Shown here piece after piece: positions 27,601-39,600 of a stretch of 64,000 bases of DNA (position 1 is its first letter; the number at the start of each line of letters is the position of its first letter). The stretch spans positions 1 to 64,000 of the forward strand of contig JAMJFZ010001223.1 in NCBI GenBank assembly GCA_026225945.1, given 5' to 3'. The translations under genes and the position numbers were made by a program. The stretch is from Cricetomys ansorgei. Its lineage: Eukaryota; Chordata; Mammalia; Rodentia; Nesomyidae. The notes beneath the pieces are model-generated. The model saw only the letters and a list, made by a program, of their open reading frames with translations, was not told where the DNA came from and did not search any database.

Positions 27601-30600
27601 AGTTTATAGTTAATAAAAACTGTCTCATTATTTGACATATTTAACTTTGAGTAAATACAGAGATACATGTTATTAACTTAATACAAACTTTATTATATGA
27701 TGAGATACTATCTTCATATGCCCTAAAATTTAATGCATAAATGCAAAACACAAAAAAGTTATGCTTAATACTATCTCAAGTGAAACAATAATCCATTGCT
27801 AAGCACTATACAGTTTTGAAATACAATAATGGTTTCATGAAAATGTTAGCAGTAGTCGACAGCTCTCTAATTAGAATGAAAAGCTGCTCAACAAATAGGA
27901 AAACATGTTTGGTTTTGGAAGCTTAGCCAACTCTCATATCCAGTGCTAGTGAAGTCATGTTTAGTGTAGAAGAATCAACAACCACTAATTTACTAAATCA
28001 TAATTTGTAACAAATATTTATGAGCATCACTTATATTCACAGTTAAATATAGGTTTAACTCTCTGTAAGGAAAGTTTTATTGCAAGAGACAAAGATTAAT
28101 AATTAATAGTTAAAATAACAAACAAATAAATTAATTAATTGATTAATGAATATACAAAATTAATAAGATGACTTGTAGATTTTCAATGCCATAAAATCTA
28201 GGATATCATCTTTGACCTCAGAAATTTTGAGATTATTCTAAGGGAGGAGCCTGTCATCTCTTGCCAACAAATGTTTATGCTACAGCTTGCCTGTGGTTTC
28301 ATGAGCAGCAACAGCTGTCTTGTAGATATATAAAGCTTGGATATTATCTTTCCATATCATACTCAAATGACATTCAGCCAAGGAAACATTTAGTTTTGTT
28401 TGTCTAAGAGACACTGATTCCAGTGAATGCTTGTCTTGATGTCCAGATTGAGATGGAGGCATCACAGGAGGTTCTTCACTTAAAAATTTGTCTGGAAAAG
28501 TGTGTGGACAAAATAAGTTATGTGAAATCATAGTATATTAAATAAACTTTGACAGACATATATCTTAGAGCAGAGTATTTAAAGACACTCTGTAGTTGAG
28601 TGAAGGAAAAGAGAAGATTTCAGGGACATAAAACAGGAAGAAAAGAAAATGCAGCACAGAGAAGTGGAAGAAGAAACTGTCTAAAATATTGGGAGATTTT
28701 ACATAGGGATGTGAAAGTAGAGTAAATAAGACACGAAAGGGATATAGAAAGAGACTTGAGAAAGGTCCATAGAAAACCAAGTTTTTCTCTGTATTGAAAT
28801 TTTTTATTTTGCTAGCAATGGTCTCACAACCAACTCTGACCAAGAGCAGTGTGCTTGAAAATATGGGAAGAATACTAGTGAGCTTGCTGAACTGGATAGA
28901 TGTAATTTTCTTTCATTATGAATAGTAGCTATTTGTATTGGTAGAATAATTCTTACCTGAATTTAGACAGACACTTGTTTAGATGAAATTCCAAATGATT
29001 TATTATTATGGTTTCTCTACCTGGCCCACTATAAAAACAACAACAAAAAACCCAAAAATAATGATATTGTATAAAATTTAAAATAGGTGCTGGTACTTAA
29101 TACTGCCATTTCAGAGTTTCGAATTATAAAAAAAAAATAGAACAACCTTAGGCTGAGTTTGGGATCTATCCAGTGTTTTGGCTGGATCCTGGAAGCTGGG
29201 TATTCTCCTTCCAGTAGAATAGACATTGATCACTTGAGAAAAAACTAGGACTGAAACTATGAAAGTTTCAATTTGGATCCAGATCCTAGTACATATGGTG
29301 TTAAAATAGGTCCCATACATATGCAAATAAGTATCACTTTAGAAAGAATTTAGAGATAAAACATTTGTTCTAAAAATTCCTTTGATTGTCTAACTTTATA
29401 CATTTGAAGGTGTAGCTAGACCCTGGATATATAACACCTTCCATGGATTATGACCTAGTGAAGTGAGATTTATGGTAGAATCCAGTGAAATTTGTAATGA
29501 TAGCTTTCTTTCTCTATGATCAAATATGGTACTGCAATCTAAATCCAAAGTCTCACTCTTAGGAAAGCACATGGAATCCAGGGACTAGTTGTATTACCTT
29601 GAAACTGCAATGATGTTTCTACTGTACCAACTTCAGACAGGGCAGGTGTTTTTACCGCTTGTTCTAGAGTTGCATTCCAAATTTGTGTTGTCTGAGGTTG
29701 AGGTTGGTTCAAAAATCTAAATGAATCTATTTGAGTCTGTAATGAGTATATTAGTGTATCTGAATCAGTCCAGGGAGCATTTTCTAGAATTTCAGGTGAA
29801 GATGTTTGTGGAATCCAAGGGATGATTATATGATGATTCTGTGCCCAAGTTTGTGTAGTTTCGTTTTCCAGTTGTGACCATAACCTACTTTCATAATTCA
29901 CAATCTGGGACCAAAGTGTGGCATCAGATTGAGTTTGTGATGGGTAAGATGTTTCTGTATCTGAATCAGTCCAGGAGATGATTTCTAGAGTTTTAGTAGA
30001 GGGTTTATGCTGAATCCAATAATTGATTATATTAGGCTGTGCCCAAGATTGTGTAGTTTCATATTCCATTTTTGACCATTGTCTAATTATATCATTTTTA
30101 GTCAGGGTCCAAAATGTGAATATTATGTTTTCAGGCCACATCCTAACCAGCTGAGATTCATATTGAGACCAAAGTTTACTTTCATCAGATATAGAATAGG
30201 TCAAGAGTATTTGGGATGCATCTGCTACAGAATTGTACCCATTTTTTACTACCTTTGCTTTAATTTCACTCCAGGGATGAGCTATTTGCCATTCTTGCTC
30301 TATCAAAGGTATAGACATTTGGGGTTCAAGTTTAGTCCTTTCTCCTAGTGAACTCTTTTGAATCTGTAACCAAGATGAGAAAGCATGAATATCAGACATG
30401 TATAAGTATTTTTCTAGTTGTTTTTTAGACTGGGAAAATAGTATATCTGTACCAGACTGAGTCCAGAGCCAAATTGGGTAAATTTCAGCCTCGGGAAATT
30501 GTCTTCTTGTGTTAATCCATGTGTTATCTGTGCTAGGTTCAACTTGGAACCATTGACTAACTGTATTGTCTTTAGAAACATTCCAGAACTTCTGTCTTAC

Positions 30601-33600
30601 TTTTTCAGACTGGGTCCAGTCATTAAACATATCAGAAGTAAAATGCATCCATTTTTCTAATATATTTGTTTCATGATGGCCCCAAGACTCTTTTGGGGGC
30701 TCATTGCTAGGCCTCAATGAAGTAAAGATAGTAGTGGTTTGAAACACTGGCTGAGTCCATGTCCCCTATACTTTCAGCTTTAGTTTTAAACCAATTTCTG
30801 ATAATGTAATATATTTGGTGATTCCAGTGACTATCTTCTAAAGGAACAGGTACTTTCCAGGATAAAGGTGATTCTAGTTCAGAAAAAGACCATATATTTC
30901 TGTTTATAGCTTCTGTAGGGGTGCACAGAAGATATGTCTGTCTAGTTTGAGTTGAATATTGGAGAGCATAGATTTGATCTTGCATTGAAATTCTGAAAAT
31001 ATTATTATTAGACATTGTTGTATATTTTTTAAATTCACTGTCAACTAGTGTTGAAAATTTGCCTTTATCAGTTCCAGTCTGCATATGAAATTGTTTAGGT
31101 TCAAATTCAGTTGACTTCAGAGATGTCTGAAGGGTTGTTGAAGACTCTGACCATATTTTATTTGAGAAATACTCAGCTTGATTCCATTCAACAGTTGTAC
31201 ATGATGTAGACTTGAACTCAGTTTTCTCTGCTGGAAATTGATTTAGTCTCCAGATTGTAAATCTGGAGTTTATTGTTGTTGCCCATAGATTAGTGTATGA
31301 GTTCTGTGTTTCTACAGAACTAGCAGGCCCTATTAATATGGTGTTTAGAGATTCACATGCATGATAATCAGACCATATGCAAGTAATTACTGCTGAAATC
31401 TTCTGCGCATCCCATGGTATGATTGCATCATAAGTAGGATGTATGGAAATAATTTCTGATAAATATATAAACTTTATCCAGGGTACAAATGTAGAATATA
31501 CTACCTCTGTCCAGAGGTTTTCTGATGAAGATGGAAGTTTAGTCCATGGTATGAGTTTATCAGATACAAAGTGTGCCCAGTCATTCATTAATAGAGATTC
31601 ATCAGGATTCAATGATGTGAGTATTTCAGAAACAGAGCTTAATGACATAGTTGCTTCTGATGATTCATAATATTCCCATGTGGGAGTACTATATGAATAC
31701 GTGAACCATTTGTATATTTTTGGATATCTAATTTCCAGTGGTTGTGTCCAGGGAGCTATTGTTATGTGTTCAGGCTGGGTCCAGCTAATGACTGTTGAAG
31801 ATAGAGACTCAGTCTCAAAACTTTCTAATGCAGATACCTCCTGAATCCAGTGAATAACTTTTGCAACAGAATAGCCTACCCAGAGATCTCCAAGTGGGAA
31901 TTTTCTCTGGGTCCAGGGTATGGCTATTAAAGCTGTGGGCCCTGATGAAGGATTTACTGACAGAGACTCAGCTTGGGTCCAGTATATGACTTTTGAAAAT
32001 CTTGCCAGTCTCCAGGTATATCCAGAGTAAGACTGAGTCTCACTCCAAGTTACTCCTTTTGAATCCGTCGCATCTGCCCAATGATATTCAGGTAAGTATT
32101 CAACATGAGTCCAGGGAATGAATTTAGATATTTTAACATCTGTGCAGAGATCTACTGAAAGAGACTCAATCTGTGTCCAGTGTATGATGTTTGATAATTC
32201 ATTCTTCTTCCAAGAAATTTTTGTTTGTCGAGGTTCAGCTTGAGACCATATTGTTATTACATTTTCTTCATTTAGCAAATAATTAAATGTTGAATACACA
32301 CTGTATATGCACAATTTGACAGTTTCAAATGCAGTTTGTACCCAATTATTTTCAGAGACTATCTTGGTATCGACTGGTGAATTTTTGTCCTTGATCCAAG
32401 TATTTGTTAATGGAAATGCAGTCAGTGTCCTAAATGTGAATTTATCATATAGAAGTTGTACATCAACATTTATTGCTGGGAACTTTTCTTGTGCTGGTGT
32501 GGTCAGTGTATTGGCTTCTAATTTTCCAAAATGATCTATGGCTGAAAAGTCAGTTTGTTTACTTATTTTTATTAATTTAGCTATAACTTCTATATCTTCT
32601 AATTTTGGCATAAAATCTTCAAATATATCCTGTTGCCACATCATAACTGTTCCAGTCTCTCGTTCTGTCCAGACCATTTCTTCTGATAACTCACTCAGTG
32701 TGACTATTTTAGAATAAGAATTTGACTGTATATATTTTTTAAAGGACTTCTCTTGTGTCCATATTTCTGTGTTCACTTCAGTGTGTGTCCATTGTCTTAC
32801 TGCTGCACTGATTGCATGGTCAAAAAGAAATACCTCATCAAATACAGGTTTAGGGAATATATTCATTGCAGAAGACTTATCTGCTTTCCATTGTGAGACT
32901 ATTTCTGTTGCAGATTGCTTCCAGGATTTTAGTACCATAATTTCAGCCAATTTCCATGGTGTCTGTGTGCTACTAACATCAAATGTTGGATTTTCTGCAT
33001 CTAATAGGGTGTGAGTCCATGGTATGAATCTGTCAGAATTAGTCTGTGTCCAGTAAATTAATATTGAAATCTCTGACTGGATCCTCATTCTGATTATAGT
33101 GGATTCAACTTGGCTCCAAGGAATTAATACCAGAGAAACACTCTGAAACACTGATGTTAATGTATTTTCTAAAGTTTGTGTCCAGAGATTGAGAGTTATA
33201 GAATTAACTTGGGGCGTACATGAGATAATATCTGTTTCAGACTCTGTTCCTAAAAATTCTGCATTCATGAGTATTTTAGAAATAGGCTGTGATAAATAAT
33301 TTGTATTTATGAATTGTGAATAGGCCCACTCAGTAAAGGTATCAACTCCATATTTTTTCCAAAAATATATTGTAGGTGATACAGCTTGGTTCCTTAGCAA
33401 AACAGAATCAGGTATTACCTGAAACCAATGTTCAAAAGCTGAGGATTGAGCATTGTTCTGGGTTGTAGGAGATGCAGATTGAATCCAAGAATTTACAATT
33501 GGAACTTCAGACTCTGTCAACTGGAATACATTATTATCAATTATCCCTGTCCAAGGAATTAGTGTTTGGTGTTTAAAATGAGACCATGGATGTATGAGTG

Positions 33601-36600
33601 TATCAGACACCAACATCGTTTGAATATTTACTTTTTTAGATTTAATCTGGAATGAATCTGCTGTGATTCTATTAAGTATAGGCAATGTTAACACCTTTGC
33701 TGATAAAAGTTCAGGAAGAAGCCATGGTGTAGTAATAGTATTAAATAACAGTAGTGTCCATGGGTATACTGGCTGAGATCCAGAATGGATCAATAATGGT
33801 ATGATTGTATCAGATAAGGAAAATGGCCAAAGATTTTCTGCTGGAGACTCAGACTGATATAATGGTGAAACAGTAACAGATACCTGAAATATCCAAAAAC
33901 TAAGTATTAGAGATTCAGAATGGGGCCTTGGTCCTGTGATTATGTCAGTTAGATGGTTGGACAGTATATTTCTTGATGAAGATTCTGTGTTAGGATATAT
34001 CAATGCCCAAAAACTTAATATTGGAAACCATATATAGGTCAGAGTTGGCATCACTATATCCTGCAAACTCCTTGGCAATATATTTCTTTCTGAAGATTCA
34101 TCCTGGATCCAGTCATGCATAGTTATATCAGATATGGATGATGTCCTTAAAATTGCTGTTTTTGGAAGTATATCCTGTTGCCATGATGTTGCAATTATAT
34201 CATATGTTGCAATTCTTCCCCTATTTACTGGTGAATATTTAGATTGAGGCCATGGTTGTATGATTGTATCAGATATTAGGAGGTCCCATAGTCTTACTTC
34301 TGGAAATGGAACCTGTATTCCCGATCGTACTAATTCATCAGACACAAGTTGTTTCCAATTTGTTATTGGAGAAAAATCCAAGGGCCATGATGTTATAATC
34401 GCACCAGAAGAAAGTTGTGACCATTGATTTCTTATTGAATACTCATCTTGGGATGACAATGATTGCATCATTGTATTAGATATAGACCATGCCCATATGT
34501 AGACTGGTGGAGACTTAGACTGGGATGGATGTAATGTGACTATTTCAAACACAGGCAATACAAACATATTTGCTGTTGAATATTCACTCTGGGATGAAGA
34601 TATTATTTTTTTTGATGTGAATACTGTTCCTATATTCATTTCTGAAGTCTGTCCCTGTATCCTTGATGGTATAGACATTAGAAATGTATCAGATATTAGG
34701 ACTGACCCTATACTTGTTGTAGGAGATTCATCCTGGGACCACTGCTTTGTGAGTGTATCACTTACAGGTAGCACCCACGGATACTCTGGTATCAGTTCAG
34801 GATCTAAAGTTGGCAGAATTCTTGTATCTAATACAAGGTGTGTTTTCTTATTCAGTAATTTAGGCTGAGGCCATTTTACTATGATTATACCAGTGGCAGG
34901 TTTTTGGTGCAAATTAATTTGTGCATATTCAGTTTGAAGAAACTGAGGTAAAAGTGTATATAATTGAAACTGTTGCCTCAGGTTTAATGGTGGGGTTTCA
35001 ATCTGGGACAATGGCAGCATGTCTCTATGAGATATTTGCTGTAACCATAGATATATTAATGAAGAATGACTCAGCCACTCTATGGATGTAGGAGCTTTAC
35101 TTTTTGTCCATTGATTTCCTATTGGAGGTTGAGTCCAAAAAGTGGTTTTATCAGATATAGAGGATATCCATGAGTCAGTTGTTGGTGATTCAGTCTGAAT
35201 CCATGGTGTAAAACCATCAGCTTTCATCTCTCTGAAGGAAATGTGTGCTGGAAATCCATCCTTAGTCCATAGCTTTGCAATACCATCAATAGAGTGTGTC
35301 CACCTATCTGTAGTTTCTGAGTTATCTAGTCCCTCTTCTGTGATAGCTTCAGCCTGTGTCCATCGGCTACCTGTAGGATATTTAGTCTGAATCCATGGTA
35401 TATTTATATCAGATTTAAATTCTGACCAGAGATTATTTTCTGCAGCTTCAGACTGAGTCCATGGTGTGACTGAATCCAAACCTGGTGGATTCCAGGAATT
35501 TACTGATTGTATTTTGGGCAGGAACCATGTTGTTATTATATCACAGTCAGAATTTATACAGTGAATTAATGATGGAGGATTACCCTGATTCAAAATGGTT
35601 GTATCAGATAATGTTTCCAGAGATGTATCAATGTGGATCAATTGTGTGACTATATCTACCCCAACATGCTTCCATGCTTTTATTGTAGAATATTCATCTG
35701 GGGCCCATATTGTATTTATCTCACTCTTAAACTTCACTGAGGGGTTTATTTCTGGAAAAGGAACTTTAGTACACAATGAATTTGAACCAGACTCAAAAAG
35801 AACCCAGTTTTCTGAATCGGCCTGTGACAATGGCATTGCTTTATTTTTTAGAGGATCTGTCCAATAATATTTTCCTAATGTTTCAGTATGAACCCACAAA
35901 GTTCGTGTGTCAACTACAGCTTTTGACTTTACTGCTAGTTCATTTTTGGTCCATGATGGCATAGTATAGATTACAGTCTCTATCATGGAAATTAAGTATG
36001 AAGATTTACCTGGAGTCAAGGTTGTGAAACTATCTATTTCAGACACTATCCAGGATCTTGATACTGGTACATCATTCTGGGTCCACCCCATGACTTTATT
36101 CTTTTTAGATACTGATAAATCCTTTTGTTGTTGAAATTGATAATTTTTCCTTGTTGTGATTGTATGTTCTAATAAATCCAACCAATCACTTACTACTGGA
36201 GTTTCAGCTTGATTCCATAATATGGATGTTTCAGTTTTAGACTGTGTCTGGGGATTTATTTTTGGAGAATCAATTTGCACCCAATGTATAAACTTTTGGG
36301 CTTCTTTGTGTAATCTTGGTATAATTATATCAACATCTAACTCATCCAGAGACTTAACTGTATACATTTTATGATGTATCACACTTTGTAAGTTTTTGGC
36401 CATTGATGGGTTCCAGTGCCTACTTGTTTCAGATTCAGATAGTGTCCATTTGTGAGCTTTTTGAGTCAATGGCTGTGTCCATTTTAAGACTGTTTCTGTT
36501 TGTGTGTGAAACCAATGTTTCTCAGAAAAATCTTGACTTTGAGTCCAAATTCTAGCTTTATCATCTTCATATTTGGTCAAAGAAGGCACTATTTGAAACT

Positions 36601-39600
36601 CTGTCTCAATTAAAGTTTTGAATGGATCTATTTGTGATGGATACCAAGGTAATACTTTGCCATCTTTTGACAAGTACTGCTTTAATTGAGACTCTGATGG
36701 GTTCCAGATATTTTTTGTTTGTATCTGAAACCAAACAAGATCCTTTTCTTCAGCTTTTGTCCAATGTGTTATTTTAAGTCCCTCAGAATGTATCCAAGAC
36801 ATGACTCCAAATGGTTCAGACTGTTTCCAGAGTTTGACATTTTCAATGGACTCAAGCTGTGAACTGGTTATGTCAACATCAAGGTGAGTAAAGAGTTGGG
36901 GAGTCTTTACATCTGATTGTGTTTTGAGTAATGTATAATCAGACATTGACCAATACCAATATCTGACTTTACTAGATTCAGGTTGATTCCATGGTATTAC
37001 TATTTGGGTTTCTGTTTGGGTCAACTGTGTAACCATTTGTCCTCCTGACTGCAACCAATATTTGATTTTACCCTCTCCAGTCTTGATTTTGGGGCTCTCA
37101 ATATGGAATTTAAGATGAACGTGGAATTTTGTTTCTTCATGCTTCGTTTGTAACCACAGTCTTCCTGTATCAGATTTTACTGTATTTAAATATTTTCCTG
37201 ACTCAGTTTCTGAAAGTTTCCATATTTGTATTATGTTTGAATCGGTCCTAGTCCAGGATTCAATAATATTAATTTTTGAATAAATGAGAGGTTTAATGAA
37301 ATTAGAATCAAGCAAAGACCATGCTGAATCTTCAGTCTGTATCTGGGGTTTGATTATACGTAGTTCATGCTCACTTATTTGACTAGTTATACCAAGTTGA
37401 CTTGATGCTATGATATTATCTGGATTATAATGGCTCCATGACAAAAAAGCATTACTTGTAAATAGAGGCCAAGAGAAAGGAATAGTAAGTGTAGAGGATA
37501 ATAATATTGATTTAGAGAAATGAAAAAAATTGTATCTATCTGTTTTGGTAGAGATTATTTTAGATCCCAAAAAAGACCACGCTGGATTGAACAATGTACC
37601 CAGTGTGTGCGTTATTGAAGAACCATGGTCTCTATAGTCATTGAGATGAGTCCGTAGTTCAATTTTACTTCCTAATAAAGGAACCTGTGAATTTAGATTA
37701 TAAGTTTTTAGATATGCACCAGGATTTACTTTTTTCACAATATAGAATATTTGGGTTTGAGTAATCTCTTTAATAGAGGGTCTCCACATCATAGTTTCTG
37801 TTTCATATATTATATCATGTGTCTGTGTCCAAGACCTAAAATCAGAGATAATTTCTTCCCATGATCCAAATGCAAATTGATGAAGATGAGGGAATGTACT
37901 GGGTTTAAATTGTGAGTGGAAAGAATAAATTTCAGAAGTTACTTCAAAGCCATCTATTTGCGTTGAAAATAGTATCAAGGATTCAACAGCATTAATTTGT
38001 AAAGTATGAAGTCCAGTTATAGAATTTAACAAATCATTCCAATATCTCACTGAATTGACAATAATTCTATTTTGGTATTTGGCAATATTTCTCTGAGGAA
38101 AATTGGATGATATATAGTCTATTTGAGGGTTCTGGGTCTCAGAATGAATAAAGCACTCAGAACTATTATATATTGGATTATTGCAGGACAGAGCTGAATT
38201 AATATTACCCAATGTTTTGAAAATAGGAATTGTCCATGATTGTGCCCTTGGAAATTTGCTGGTTGAAGAGAAATGATAATTTTGAAAAAACTTTCTACTG
38301 TCTGAAAATGCTTCTTTTTTGTTTGAAGCAAAAAGTACTGAAAGAGGATTTCGGCGTTGTCTGCTTTGTGAGGAATTAAATAATTTTCTCCATGATTGGA
38401 GAGAAAGTCTGTTGGAGGAAAAACTATCTTGGCTTATGTTATTAAGAAGATGATATGCTATTACAGGATAAAAACTGAAAAGTGAAGAAAAAAAAGAATC
38501 CAGTGGCTTTTCATCTCTCTTCATGAACCATCTCATCCATGATAAATATGGGGCTATCTTGATGACAAGAATAGGATTATCACATGCCATTGACGATTCA
38601 CTGACCAGGCCTAGCAGTTCCCAGTGACTGCCAAAGAGACAAAGAACAGGGCTACCTTGCTGTATCTGAATGAGAAAATAAAGACAACTTCACATATACT
38701 TATGAGATACATATAATATACATAATAAATATACATATATAGAAATTATATATAATCTTTTAATACAAACTGTGGAACACATTCATATTTATTCACAAAT
38801 TTATTTTCATACATTTCCATTAATAATTAGGTGTAATTTTTTCAGGAAATTTACAAAATAAAATATGAATATATTCTGCATTACAAAAGCTGCATATAAC
38901 ATGAAGAAATATAAAGAATATCAAAAGGTATTCACCATTCAGCAAATATGCACAAAGAGCAGAAGAAAATCAGGTAAAAATCTATATAACTAATATTTCA
39001 AAGTACAAAAATTAAAAGGTGAAAATTAATAGAAATTCCTATTATTGGAAAAAATCATCATATTTAACAAATCTATGTTGTTTACTTTATCTCATTATAT
39101 TAAAATTATCAATAATATTTTATAATTATAATATTGGTAATAAAGTTGTGTTTTTCGTGTAATTACTAATGTCTATACAATTTAAATATTTTCACTTTGT
39201 GAATATTTCCTAAATTACTGATTTTTTTTCACTTTTTAGGTTCATATACTTGCTACTTAAAGTAAAACCTATTTTAAAATTTTACATTATCTAAAGTCTT
39301 AAGATTTTTGAAAGACATACATCAAACAACCTTCTATAGTACATATTTGAGAATTTTACAAGTATTTCTACAATGCTCCTAAGGTTAAATTTTAGTTTGT
39401 ATTATGTACCCTGCAGTCTTCTTTTGGATGACTCTTGATACATAGGTTATTGCTTTTAGTTACGTTGTTATTTTGATGGCGGCAGAATGAAATGTCCAGA
39501 AATTCAACTGACAACTTCTTCATATTTTTCCCAAATTTAGTGTGCTCTGAGGAAGTAAAGGGGGCAGGATAATAGAAATGAGTTATTCTGACTCTTTTTC

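Noticed and set aside
29141..29240. Possible extra exon (acceptor TTTTTTCTCAAG, donor CCTAAG|GTTGTT) between exons 5 and 6
   Set aside because: Its length would leave phase 0, while exon 6 needs phase 1, and the encoded segment shows no protease or repeat motif.
28861..29560. An alternative promoter and separate start for domains 2 and 3
   Set aside because: No signal peptide-like first exon was found upstream of exon 6, and the exon 5 donor phase fits exon 6 exactly. A separate gene cannot be fully excluded without transcripts.
29539..30747. 402-codon minus-strand frame as an independent gene
   Set aside because: It carries the same tryptophan repeat as the long frame and is the continuation of exon 5 after the extra G. 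Its first Met is internal and its last codons run past the GTAATA donor into the intron.
31443..36000. Several + strand frames of 60-110 codons
   Set aside because: They are antisense shadows of the giant exon. Their apparent openness comes from the coding bias of the minus strand.
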